64,000 bases of DNA, from assembly GCF_003610735.1 (NCBI RefSeq), contig NZ_RAQM01000009.1, positions 359,382 through 423,381 of the forward strand, read 5' to 3'. Below are positions 15,842 to 23,731 of the stretch, piece after piece (the first letter of the stretch is position 1; every line of letters starts with the position of its first letter). A model generated the notes under the pieces. That model was given only the letters and a program-made list of their open reading frames with translations. It did no database searches and was not told the origin of the DNA. Source of the stretch: Tenacibaculum lutimaris. GTDB lineage: Bacteria; Bacteroidota; Bacteroidia; Flavobacteriales; Flavobacteriaceae. The translations under genes and the position numbers were made by a program.

Positions 15842-16558
15842 TTAAATTAATTTACTAAAATTTTCTATTGCCACATAACGTTCTGAGGTAAAGCCTTCTG
15901 CATAATCAACCCCTATTAATCTTCCTAAGTCTTTAGCTCTATACTCTATACTATCAGTAAAATTTTTGCTGGTTATAGGCGTTTCTGGTTCGGAACTTTT
16001 TGGATTAAAAAACTGTGATGAATATACCATAACTGAACTTATTTTTTTATCCATAAAGCCAGTAACATCTATTACAAAATCAGGTTCAATGTTTTTCCAT
16101 TGTATGTAATGGTATACTTGTTTTGGCCTCCACTTTTCTTGCTGAGCTCCATCTAGTTCAGTTGCTATTTTAAGTAAACCGCTTAAAAAACAAGCATCTG
16201 ACACTAACTGACTTCCTTTTGGATGATCAATATGACGGTCATCAATAGCATTACACAACACTATTTCTGGCTGATACTTACGTATCATTTTAATAATTTC
16301 TAACTGATGTTCTTTATCGTTTTTAAAAAAGCCATCTGCAAAACCTAAGTTTTCACGTACCGTAACCCCAAGAATTCCAGCAGCATTTGCAGCTTCTTTA
16401 TCTCTTAATTCAGCAGAACCTCTTGTTCCTAATTCTCCTCGAGTTAAATCAACAATTCCTACTTTTTTTCCTAACGAAATTTCTTTGGCTATGGTGGCTG
16501 CACATCCTAATTCAACATCATCAGGATGCGCACCAAAAGCTAATATATCTAGTTTCAT
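15842..16558 (-). CDS. bshB1: Bacillithiol biosynthesis deacetylase BshB1
   Basis: 238 residues. AHPDDVELG (H11-D14 region) and RHIDHPKG are the zinc-site motifs of the PIG-L/LmbE deacetylase family, and the pattern DLTRGELGTRGS after the first motif is specific to the BshB1 group. It removes the acetyl group from N-acetylglucosaminyl-malate, the second step of bacillithiol synthesis, giving GlcN-malate for BshC. This points to bacillithiol as the low-molecular-weight thiol in this cell, as known for many Flavobacteriaceae. BshA and BshC are not in the window. Confidence 0.92.
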   Translation of the reverse strand: MKLDILAFGAHPDDVELGCAATIAKEISLGKKVGIVDLTRGELGTRGSAELRDKEAANAAGILGVTVRENLGFADGFFKNDKEHQLEIIKMIRKYQPEIVLCNAIDDRHIDHPKGSQLVSDACFLSGLLKIATELDGAQQEKWRPKQVYHYIQWKNIEPDFVIDVTGFMDKKISSVMVYSSQFFNPKSSEPETPITSKNFTDSIEYRAKDLGRLIGVDYAEGFTSERYVAIENFSKLI

Positions 16559-16633
16559 TTATTTACTATTTTCTATAAATTCTTTTATAATTATTTCCTT
16601 TAAAATAATTACAGCTAATTTACTAAATGAAGT

Positions 16634-18043
16634 TTATACCTGAACTGTTTTCCATTTTCCTTTTTTAAACAACCAAATACCTACAACAGCTATTAAAATT
16701 TCTGCTAATGTTATTGCTAAAAAGACTCCAATAGGGCCAAAATCTAATGTAATTGCCATTACATATGCAAATGGTAATTGAAATAGCCAAAAACATACAA
16801 AATTGATATAGGTTGGTGTTTTAGTATCTCCCGAACCATTGAAAGATTGAATAACAACCATTCCGTAAGCATAAGCTATATATCCTGCCGCCATAATTTG
16901 TAAACACAAAGCTCCGTTTTCAACAACTTCAATATTCTCTGAAAACCACCCTAAAAAGGTTGGAGCAAAAACTATATAAATTAATGAAACTACTCCCATA
17001 AAAATTGCACAGTACTTACTAGTTATCCAAACAGATTTCTCAGCCCTCTCTGGTTGTTGTGCTCCTAAATTTTGCCCTACCAAAGTTGCTGCTGCATTAC
17101 TCATTCCCCAAGCAGGCATTAAAGTAAACATCATTATTCGAATAGCAATTGTATATCCAGCAAGTACTTCACTTCCAAATTCAGACATAATTCGCATTAA
17201 AAATACCCAGCTTGAAGTTCCGATAATAAATTGTCCTATTCCACCTAATGACACCTTGATTAAGTTTATCATTACTGAAACTCTCACTAATAAATCTTTA
17301 ATAGCTAACTTAACTTTACCTGCTCCAAAAAATAAAACTGCTAATTGAGCGACTACTGCCGTACCTCTACCAATTGTCGTTGCTATAGCTGCCCCTTCTA
17401 CTCCGTATGCCGGTACAGGACCTAAACCGAAGATAAAAATAGGATCGAGAATAATATTTAATCCGTTTGATAAAATCAACGTCCACATTGCGATAGAAGC
17501 ATTTCCTGCTCCTCTAAAAATTGCATTGATTAAAAAGAGTAGCATCACAGTAATGTTTCCTCCTAACAATACTTGGGTATACCCAAAGCCTTCGGCTATT
17601 AAATCGGGTTCACCTCCCATTAATGCTAGTATTTCTTTTGGATATAAAATTCCAACAACACTAATAAGAATTGAAATAAATACTCCTAAAAAAATAACTT
17701 GTACTGCTGTTTGATTTGCTCCTTCAGAATCTTTTTCTCCTGTTCTTCTAGCCACTAAAGCTGTTGCCGCCATACTTAACCCTATCGCTACTGCATATAC
17801 TAAAGTTAGTACTGACTCAGTTAACCCTACAGTAGCTACTGCGTTTACACTTACTCTCGATACATAAATAATATCTACCAGAGCAAAAATAGATTCCATT
17901 AGCATTTCTAAAATCATCGGAATTGCTAATAAAAAAATAGCTTTACGAATACTTCCTGTCGTAAAATCTTGCTGTCTTCCTAAAACAGCATCTTTAAAAA
18001 GTGAGAATATGGTTTGTTTTGATATTTGATTGTTATCAGTCAT
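16634..18043 (-). CDS. MATE-family efflux transporter
   Basis: 469 residues with about 12 hydrophobic segments, the standard MATE length. The opening after a 30-residue cytosolic lead (AIFLLAIPMILEMLMESIF) and the internal repeat with VGQNLGA near residue 310 are typical. These antiporters export cationic drugs or metabolites using Na+ or H+ gradients; the substrate cannot be read here. The gene is downstream of nothing on its strand within 150 bases. The leader contains GTCTTA/TAAGAC (18071-18089), a small hairpin of unknown meaning. Confidence 0.92.
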   Translation of the reverse strand: MTDNNQISKQTIFSLFKDAVLGRQQDFTTGSIRKAIFLLAIPMILEMLMESIFALVDIIYVSRVSVNAVATVGLTESVLTLVYAVAIGLSMAATALVARRTGEKDSEGANQTAVQVIFLGVFISILISVVGILYPKEILALMGGEPDLIAEGFGYTQVLLGGNITVMLLFLINAIFRGAGNASIAMWTLILSNGLNIILDPIFIFGLGPVPAYGVEGAAIATTIGRGTAVVAQLAVLFFGAGKVKLAIKDLLVRVSVMINLIKVSLGGIGQFIIGTSSWVFLMRIMSEFGSEVLAGYTIAIRIMMFTLMPAWGMSNAAATLVGQNLGAQQPERAEKSVWITSKYCAIFMGVVSLIYIVFAPTFLGWFSENIEVVENGALCLQIMAAGYIAYAYGMVVIQSFNGSGDTKTPTYINFVCFWLFQLPFAYVMAITLDFGPIGVFLAITLAEILIAVVGIWLFKKGKWKTVQV

Positions 18044-18183
18044 TATAAAGTTTTATAAATACATAAAATTGTCTTAAAAAGAGTAAGACATAACTATTTG
18101 CTGCTCAGGCAACACTTCTATTTTAGGCGACTTATACAATCATAATGGAACAAATATGCGAAAATATTTTTAATTAATTTCAA

Positions 18184-18191
18184 TATCTTCG
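18184..18191 (+). promoter_or_regulatory. Candidate -7 box implying a leaderless DUF2520 mRNA
   Basis: TATCTTCG at 18184-18191 fits TAnnTT(T/C)G. It ends four bases before the ATG at 18196, so transcription would begin at or next to the start codon. No clear -33 box. Confidence 0.4.
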
Positions 18192-18195
18192 TGCT

Positions 18196-18954
18196 ATGAT
18201 TAAAGTTGCCATTATAGGAGGCGGTAATGTAGCTACACATTTAGCCAATGCTTTTAGTAAAACAGACGAAGTATCGTTGGTGCAAGTATATGCTCGAAAT
18301 ATAGAGCAAGTAGAGCATTTAAAAGAGGTTACTTCTATTACAAATAGCATAGAGCTTTTAACAAAAGCTGATGTATATATCATTGCTGTTTCTGATGATG
18401 CCATTGGTGATGTTTCTCGTAAAATTGAACAAAAAAATGGTTTGGTGGTACACACTTCTGGTAGTGTAGCTATGCAGTCGTTAAAAAACACTGGACGTAA
18501 AGGTATTTTTTACTTATTACAAAGCTTTTCTAAAGACAAAGAGGTTAACTTCAATGAAATTCCATTTTGTTTAGAAGCTGAAAATGAAGAAGATTTACAG
18601 TTGTTGGAAACGCTTGCTAAAACTATTGGAAAAAAGATATACCGTATCAACTCAGAACAACGTAAACGATTACACGTGGCTGCCGTTTTTGTAAACAATT
18701 TTACCAATCACATGTATAAAATTGGTGCTGATATTTGCAACGAACACCAAGTTCCTTTTGAAGTATTACTTCCATTAATTCAAGAAACAGCTCAAAAAAT
18801 AACCGAGTTGAGTCCTGATGCAGCACAAACAGGCCCTGCCAAGAGAAACGATCAAAAAACTATTCAAGATCATTTAGCATTGTTAAACGCCGAACAACAA
18901 GAAATTTATAAACTTATTACAAAATCAATCCAACAAAATGGAAAAGAGTTATAA
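18196..18954 (+). CDS. DUF2520 Rossmann-type oxidoreductase-like protein
   Basis: 252 residues. The N-terminal half is a dinucleotide-binding fold (VAIIGGGNVATHLANAF) resembling F420- or NADP-dependent reductases; the C-terminal half is the helical DUF2520 domain (QRKRLHVAAVFVNNFTNHMY). The substrate is unknown. It overlaps the KdsC-like phosphatase gene by 17 bases, an arrangement that I recall from other Flavobacteriaceae. The ATG at 18196 must be the start, because the glycine-rich loop begins eight residues later. Confidence 0.9.
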   Translation: MIKVAIIGGGNVATHLANAFSKTDEVSLVQVYARNIEQVEHLKEVTSITNSIELLTKADVYIIAVSDDAIGDVSRKIEQKNGLVVHTSGSVAMQSLKNTGRKGIFYLLQSFSKDKEVNFNEIPFCLEAENEEDLQLLETLAKTIGKKIYRINSEQRKRLHVAAVFVNNFTNHMYKIGADICNEHQVPFEVLLPLIQETAQKITELSPDAAQTGPAKRNDQKTIQDHLALLNAEQQEIYKLITKSIQQNGKEL

Positions 18955-19465
18955 AGAATACTTACCTCAAATAGACACTTTTATTTTTGATGTAGACGGA
19001 GTATTAACTAACGGAATTGTAACCGTTTTTCCTGACGGACAATTGGTACGTCAAATGAATATTAAAGATGGGTATGCCTTAAAATCTGCTGTAAAAGCTG
19101 GTTACAGGGTTTGTATTATCTCTGGTGGAAAAAACGAAGGTGTTCGCACACGTTTAGAAGGTTTAGGTATTACCGATATTTATTTAGGAGCTCATGATAA
19201 AATTCAACAGTTTAATGAATTGGTTGAAAAATACAAATTGAATCCTGAAAATGTTGTATACATGGGAGATGATATCCCTGATTACCCTGTAATGAAACTT
19301 GTTGGTATGCCGTCTTGCCCTAACGACGCAGCACGTGAAATACAACAAATTTCAAAATACATTTCTGATAAAACTGGTGGTAACGGTTGTGCTCGTGATA
19401 TTATAGAACAAGTATTACGTGTGCAAGGAAAGTGGGATAGCAACTTTGACGCACAATACGATTAA
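18938..19465 (+). CDS. KdsC-like HAD phosphatase (KDO 8-phosphate phosphatase)
   Basis: 175 residues, the capless HAD size of KdsC. Nucleophile D18 and D20 lie in FDVDGVLTNG (KdsC usually has DVDGVLTDG), motif II in CIISGGKNEG and motif III/IV in VYMGDDIPDYPVM. KdsC makes free KDO for LPS. In Bacteroidota this protein is the usual annotation, though activity on KDO 8-phosphate is inferred. The start overlaps the DUF2520 gene, showing one operon. Confidence 0.88.
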   Translation: MEKSYKEYLPQIDTFIFDVDGVLTNGIVTVFPDGQLVRQMNIKDGYALKSAVKAGYRVCIISGGKNEGVRTRLEGLGITDIYLGAHDKIQQFNELVEKYKLNPENVVYMGDDIPDYPVMKLVGMPSCPNDAAREIQQISKYISDKTGGNGCARDIIEQVLRVQGKWDSNFDAQYD

Positions 19466-19510
19466 TTGGAATACTTTTTGAAAACGATATACTATTAAAA
19501 CTTTTAAATT

Positions 19511-19936
19511 ATGAAAAAAATACTTTTTGCTTTATTATTTACAACCGTTAGCTTATCTATGAGCGCACAAACTATTTTCGGAAAATGGGAAAACCGAGAT
19601 GAAGAAACCAATAAGGTTGATTCTGTAATTGAAGTATATAAAAAAGACGGAAAGGCATACGCTAAAATTGTAGAAATTACCGATAAAAATCGTCAAGAGG
19701 CTGTTTGTGATAAATGTAGTGGAAATAGAAAAAACAACCCTATTTTAGGAATGAATATTTTAACAGGATTATCTAAAGATGGTGATGAATGGAGTGGAGG
19801 AAAAATCTTAGACCCTAAAAATGGTAAAGAATATAAATGCTACATAAAACTAGACGGAGAAAACAAACTTAAAATTAGAGGTTATGTTGGTTTTTCTGCC
19901 TTTGGTAGAACGGCTTACTGGCATAGAAAGCAATAA
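19511..19936 (+). CDS. DUF2147 secreted protein
   Basis: 141 residues with a signal peptide ending SMSAQ (residue 20). The mature domain follows the DUF2147 pattern: IFGKWEN, a VIEVYKKDGKAYAKIVE strand pair, NPILGMNILTGL, W-GGKILDPKNGKEYKC, and RGYVG-GRTAYW. Two cysteines (DKCSGNR and the preceding VC) may form a disulfide or bind metal. The function of the family is unknown. It lies 45 bases after the KdsC-like gene and before a strong terminator, so it may be part of that operon. Confidence 0.9.
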   Translation: MKKILFALLFTTVSLSMSAQTIFGKWENRDEETNKVDSVIEVYKKDGKAYAKIVEITDKNRQEAVCDKCSGNRKNNPILGMNILTGLSKDGDEWSGGKILDPKNGKEYKCYIKLDGENKLKIRGYVGFSAFGRTAYWHRKQ

Positions 19937-19956
19937 AAATATTCTCTTTATAAGAA

Positions 19957-19989
19957 AAGCTCTAGCAAATTTGCCAGAGCTTTTTTTTT
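19957..19989 (+). terminator. Terminator after the DUF2147 gene
   Basis: AAGCTCT-A-GCA pairs with TGC-C-AGAGCTT (one mismatch) around AATT, followed by nine T. It separates this operon from the convergent dioxygenase gene. Confidence 0.85.
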
Positions 19990-20008
19990 ATTATTACAAT
20001 GTTTACTT

Positions 20009-20893
20009 CTACCCTATTTTTAAGGAAGTCATACTTAAAGAGCCCGCTAATAACTTGTCATTAAAAAGCTGAATTTCTTCATTTTTTTGCTGCAAGCCTA
20101 AACTATAAATCAACGGTAAATAATGGTCAGGTGTTGGAATTGCTAGTTGAAATGCTTTCGACTGTTTTGTATAATCTATCAATGGTTTAAAATTTCCTTC
20201 TAGCAAATATTTGTTAACTGTTTCTCTTGTTTCAATAGCCCAATCATATCCATAATCATCCTTATCAAAATTCTTCCAATCAACTAATCTTAGATTATGA
20301 ACAATGTTTCCACTTCCAATAATTAATACGCCTTTTTGCCTTAAAGAAGCTAGTTGTTTAGCCAATTCAAAATGATAGTTAGCTTCTTTAGTATAATCAA
20401 TACTTAATTGAATTACAGGTATATCTGCCTTAGGATATAAGTGCTTTAAGACAGTCCAAGCACCATGATCTAACCCCCAATGCTCGTCTAATTCTACAAA
20501 ATTAGGATGCAATAATTGTTTTGTTTCTTTGGCTAATTCAGGACTTCCACTAGCAGGATATTGCTGTTCAAATAATTCTTGAGGAAAACCGCCAAAATCG
20601 TGAATTGTTTTAGGCATTTCCATCGCAGTTACTTTTGTTCCTTTTGTAAACCAGTGTGCCGAAACACAAATAATCGCCTTGGGCTTGGGTAGTGTTTTTG
20701 AAATATTTTTAAAGCCTCTAGTAAACTCGTTTTCTTCAATAGCATTCATAGGACTCCCATGTCCCAAGAACAATACTGGCATTGTTTGAGAAACCGGCAA
20801 ACTATCTGATAACTTTTTTAAACCATTAAGTGTTCCCATACTCAAATTTACTGATGCTAACCCTAATAACTGTAAAAACGTTGTTCGTTTCAT
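20009..20893 (-). CDS. Class III extradiol dioxygenase, YgiD/DOPA-dioxygenase-like
   Basis: 294 residues. Metal ligands H45 (LGHGSPMNA), H80 (SAHWFT) and H199 (GNIVHNL), and the active-site H257 (PTPDHYLP), match the LigB/YgiD fold. Known members open the ring of DOPA or related catechols with O2. The N-terminus (MKRTTFLQLLGLASVNLS) looks like an export signal, unlike E. coli YgiD, so this one may be periplasmic or the leader may be non-cleaved. The substrate is unknown. It is read alone and is convergent with the DUF2147 gene. Confidence 0.87.
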   Translation of the reverse strand: MKRTTFLQLLGLASVNLSMGTLNGLKKLSDSLPVSQTMPVLFLGHGSPMNAIEENEFTRGFKNISKTLPKPKAIICVSAHWFTKGTKVTAMEMPKTIHDFGGFPQELFEQQYPASGSPELAKETKQLLHPNFVELDEHWGLDHGAWTVLKHLYPKADIPVIQLSIDYTKEANYHFELAKQLASLRQKGVLIIGSGNIVHNLRLVDWKNFDKDDYGYDWAIETRETVNKYLLEGNFKPLIDYTKQSKAFQLAIPTPDHYLPLIYSLGLQQKNEEIQLFNDKLLAGSLSMTSLKIG

Positions 20894-20930
20894 AGAGGGA
20901 TTATTGATTACTTATATAATTAAAAATATA

Positions 20931-20974
20931 CCCCAAACCAAAGTTTAAGGTATGCATACAATCTTAGTTGGGTT
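20931..20974 (-). terminator. Possible terminator of the YceI gene
   Basis: On the minus strand AACCCAA can pair with TTTGGGG across a 30-base loop that contains the palindrome GTATGCATAC; T-rich sequence follows. Weak. Confidence 0.3.
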
Positions 20975-21550
20975 TTAAAAAACCAAATCAACTACCAAAT
21001 CAAACTCGTCGTAAATTGCTTTATCTTTTAAACCATCAAAAAAGCTTGCAGAACCATATTTTACATCATACTTTGTTCTATCAATTTTTAACGATGCTGT
21101 TGCCTTTCCTCCATATACAGAAATTTCAAAAGTTACAGGATTGGTTTTATTCTTAATTGTTAAATCTGCTGTTACTTCATATGAATTCTTTCCTTTAGCT
21201 TTCACCTTGGTAAAAACTAGTTTTGCTGTTGGATGATTATTTATACCAAAAAAATCGTCTGATTTTAAATGTCCTTCTAATTTTTTTTGGTAATCTCCTG
21301 ATAAATCTGTTACCGAAATAGACGTCATATCTATTACAAACTCCCCTCCTACTAATTTGTCTTCATCAAAGTGTAAGGCTCCTGATTCTAAACTAACTGT
21401 TCCTTCATGAGAGCCAGTTACTTTATAACCTTTCCATACCACTTTACTCTCTTTAGTATTTACTTTCTTTATTTCTTTTGTAATAGTAGTAAACGATAGT
21501 GTTGCAAATGCTATTAATACTAACACTAAAGGATTTTTAAAATTTTTCAT
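20975..21550 (-). CDS. YceI-family periplasmic lipid-binding-like protein
   Basis: 191 residues with a signal peptide (FATLSFTTITKE). The mature domain is a YceI barrel: ESKVVWKGYKVTGSHEGTV, LKSDDFFGINNHPTAKLVFT and PVTFEISVYGG are family landmarks. YceI proteins are periplasmic beta-barrels that can hold a polyisoprenoid; the physiological role is unclear. It is 17 bases downstream of the quinone reductase gene on the minus strand, so the two are co-transcribed and probably under HxlR control. Confidence 0.93.
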   Translation of the reverse strand: MKNFKNPLVLVLIAFATLSFTTITKEIKKVNTKESKVVWKGYKVTGSHEGTVSLESGALHFDEDKLVGGEFVIDMTSISVTDLSGDYQKKLEGHLKSDDFFGINNHPTAKLVFTKVKAKGKNSYEVTADLTIKNKTNPVTFEISVYGGKATASLKIDRTKYDVKYGSASFFDGLKDKAIYDEFDLVVDLVF

Positions 21551-21566
21551 TGTTTATAGGTTTTAA

Positions 21567-22079
21567 TTAATTTAAGATTAAATCTGCGTATTGTTTTGAG
21601 TTTACTTTAATATCTTCAAGCTTTGGGTTGTCATTTGCTCCGTAAAACACATGCGATGGCAAAACTTCTGATCCGCAAAACTGAAACGAAACGGTTACCG
21701 ATTTTAATAAGTCTTCTAAAGATACAAAACTATTATAGGTTTCCTCAGTACCTCCTGTTGATACAGATAAACGGAATTTCTTTCCTTTTAACTTATCTCC
21801 TCCTGGACCAAAAGCCCAACCATAGGTTAACACTTCATCCATCCATTTTTTTAATAAAAAAGGTGTATTGAACCAGTGTAACGGAAATTGAATAATAATA
21901 CTATCATGGCTCAATAGTAGCTCTTGTTCTTTTGCTACATCAATGTTTAAATCTGGATACTCATTATATAATTGATGAATTGTTACTTTATCATCGTGCT
22001 GTTGCAACTCATTTATCCAAGACTTATTTACGTTTGATTCCTCAATATTTGGGTGTGTTACAATTACTAAGTATTTCAT
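21567..22079 (-). CDS. NAD(P)H:quinone oxidoreductase-like flavoprotein
   Basis: 170 residues with a flavodoxin-like fold: VIVTHPNIEES near the start, IIIQFPLHWFNTPFLLKKWMDEV and FGPGGDKLKGKKF are typical of the MdaB/YwrO/NQO1 group. These enzymes reduce quinones or other electrophiles by two electrons using FMN or FAD. The gene is divergent from an HxlR regulator; HxlR-type proteins often control quinone or aldehyde detoxification genes, so that pairing supports this role. Confidence 0.92.
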   Translation of the reverse strand: MKYLVIVTHPNIEESNVNKSWINELQQHDDKVTIHQLYNEYPDLNIDVAKEQELLLSHDSIIIQFPLHWFNTPFLLKKWMDEVLTYGWAFGPGGDKLKGKKFRLSVSTGGTEETYNSFVSLEDLLKSVTVSFQFCGSEVLPSHVFYGANDNPKLEDIKVNSKQYADLILN

Positions 22080-22108
22080 TCTTTTATTTTTACTTGTTTT
22101 TTATATCA

Positions 22109-22177
22109 CAAAAGTATGTATATTTGCTATACAAAAGTAACTACTATACTTTAGTATACCAGTATACAAAAGTATAC
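22109..22177. promoter_or_regulatory. Shared operator region of the quinone reductase and HxlR genes
   Basis: The 111-base gap between the divergent starts holds clustered half-sites: TACTTTTG box on the minus strand (22116-22109), CTATAC-N4-GTATAC near 22144-22158, and GTATAC-AAAA-GTATAC at 22162-22177. Such a repeat array suits an HxlR dimer acting on both genes; binding is inferred. Confidence 0.5.
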
Positions 22178-22190
22178 CAACCCAATAAAC

Positions 22191-22547
22191 ATGGAAACAG
22201 TTGTTCAAATGGAAGAGCTAAAAAGGTGCTCTGTTCAATATGTATTAGCATTAAGAGATACTTTAAATGTAATAAGCGGAAAGTGGAAACTATCTATTAT
22301 TGGTAGTTTGCTATACGGAAAAATGCGCTTTAAAGAACTACAACGAAACATCGGTAAAATTTCTCCAAGAATGCTATCTAAAGAATTAAAAGATTTGGAA
22401 GCTAACGGAATCATTAAACGTACCATTTACGATACTAATCCTGTTACTGTTGAATATGAATTAACAGAATCTGGAATGCGATTACATACTACCTTAGATG
22501 TTATGGTTACCTGGGGTATTGAACATCGTGAAATAACATTAAGGTAA
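22191..22547 (+). CDS. HxlR-family transcriptional regulator
   Basis: 118 residues with the winged-helix core of the family: VQYVLALRDTLNVISGKWKL, MRFKELQRNIGKISPRMLSKELKDL and VTVEYELTESG. The CSVQYVL start has one cysteine (about residue 13), the position that senses electrophiles or redox state in some HxlR-type proteins (e.g. YodB); whether it works that way here is inference. It faces the quinone reductase gene across a repeat-rich gap. Confidence 0.93.
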   Translation: METVVQMEELKRCSVQYVLALRDTLNVISGKWKLSIIGSLLYGKMRFKELQRNIGKISPRMLSKELKDLEANGIIKRTIYDTNPVTVEYELTESGMRLHTTLDVMVTWGIEHREITLR

Positions 22548-22729
22548 ACTATAGCACCAACAGAGAATTAACACTTAAAATTAGATATAAGATTTCTCAG
22601 TCATACACCTTTAAAATGAAGATTAACCAGAAAAATTACTTTATACTACTTACTTATGATAAAGTAATAAAAATATATTTTAAATAGTCTTTTCAAAAAT
22701 TAAACTGCTAATTTCGAAACAAATAGAAT

Positions 22730-22760
22730 AAAAAGGAAGAAGTTAACTTCTTCCTTTTTA
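22730..22760. terminator. Strong bidirectional terminator
   Basis: AAAAAGGAAGAAGTT (22730-22744) is followed directly by its perfect inverse complement (22745-22759). It lies next to the stop of the SIMPL-like gene on the minus strand and is 180 bases past the HxlR stop on the plus strand. Confidence 0.85.
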
Positions 22761-22763
22761 AAT

Positions 22764-23363
22764 TTATTCTACAGTATACGTAACTATTGCATAATATTTT
22801 CTATTAGAGTACAATGGAGTATAAACAGTTATATACTCTTTTTTAAAATCAGTAGAACAAGTTACGTGCTGAATATCCTTCACTTTTTTTCCTATTGATT
22901 TTGCTATAATTTTAGCTTTTTTTTCTGCTAAAAGCATTAATTTATCTATTAAAACCTCTTCAGTTTCTTTTGCTCTGTTTAATGTTATTATATCTCCTAC
23001 AAACAAATTTCCTTTGTTAAGTTTTTTAATACTGATAACTTGTTTATTTGTTAAGTTTTTAACTAAAAAAAAAATTGAATCTTCGTAATTGCTATTTACT
23101 ACATATTTTTTTTCTTCTGAAATATCAGCTTTTTTTACCCCTATACTATCTAAATGAAATAGTAATTTCCCTTTTTCTTCATTTAAACTACTATTATTAT
23201 TTAAAGACTTACTTAATGTTATTGATAAGCTATGTGAAATTACCTCTGATTCTATTTCTACCTCTACCCTTACCTCTACAAGAGATTCTTTTCGTTCATA
23301 TTGTTGTGCGTTTGACACTATACCTGTTAAAGCTAATACTATTACTAAAATAATACGTTTCAT
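22764..23363 (-). CDS. SIMPL/DUF541-like secreted protein
   Basis: 199 residues with a signal peptide (MKRIILVIVLALTGIVSNAQ). The last part, DKLMLLAEKKAKIIAKSIGKKVKDIQHV, is the alanine/lysine helix and strand typical of SIMPL domains, and the IESEVISHSLSI strand fits the opening. SIMPL domains are secreted, with few known functions (some bind outer-membrane or signalling proteins). The domain match is by pattern only. Isolated gene with a strong terminator. Confidence 0.65.
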   Translation of the reverse strand: MKRIILVIVLALTGIVSNAQQYERKESLVEVRVEVEIESEVISHSLSITLSKSLNNNSSLNEEKGKLLFHLDSIGVKKADISEEKKYVVNSNYEDSIFFLVKNLTNKQVISIKKLNKGNLFVGDIITLNRAKETEEVLIDKLMLLAEKKAKIIAKSIGKKVKDIQHVTCSTDFKKEYITVYTPLYSNRKYYAIVTYTVE

Positions 23364-23731
23364 ATTTTGTTTATTTTTAATTTTTACACTTATCTAAAAA
23401 ACTTGGTAAAGATACAATAGCACATACTTTTTAAAACATACTGAAAGTAGTAATAATTTACTCCCTGTTTTAGGGGAATACTACAACTATATGAACAAAA
23501 AATTAAGGTTTTATACAGAACTTATTTGCTTTCAACTCTTCTAAAAAAAATGGAACTATACTAAACTCATTAACAACATTGTTTTGAAAGGAATATTAAT
23601 ATGAACTTTACAAATAAAAACAACCGTCTCCTTAAACAGAAGTAAAAACTCATTAATAGAAAGAAACAGGTTCCTTTATATTTTATTCCTTACAATGACA
23701 ATCACAATTACAAAAAACTCTAATGTCTTCT
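23364..23731. other. 368-base intergenic stretch, no gene seen
   Basis: Upstream sequence of the SIMPL-like gene and downstream sequence of the phosphoesterase gene. A small hairpin CCCTGTTTTAGGGG near 23462-23475 is the only structure seen. The longest ORFs are under 20 codons. Confidence 0.45.

Noticed and set aside
18044..18195. A riboswitch in the leader of the MATE exporter gene.
   Set aside because: Only a short hairpin and no conserved riboswitch core (TPP, guanidine, preQ1, SAM) could be recognised by eye.
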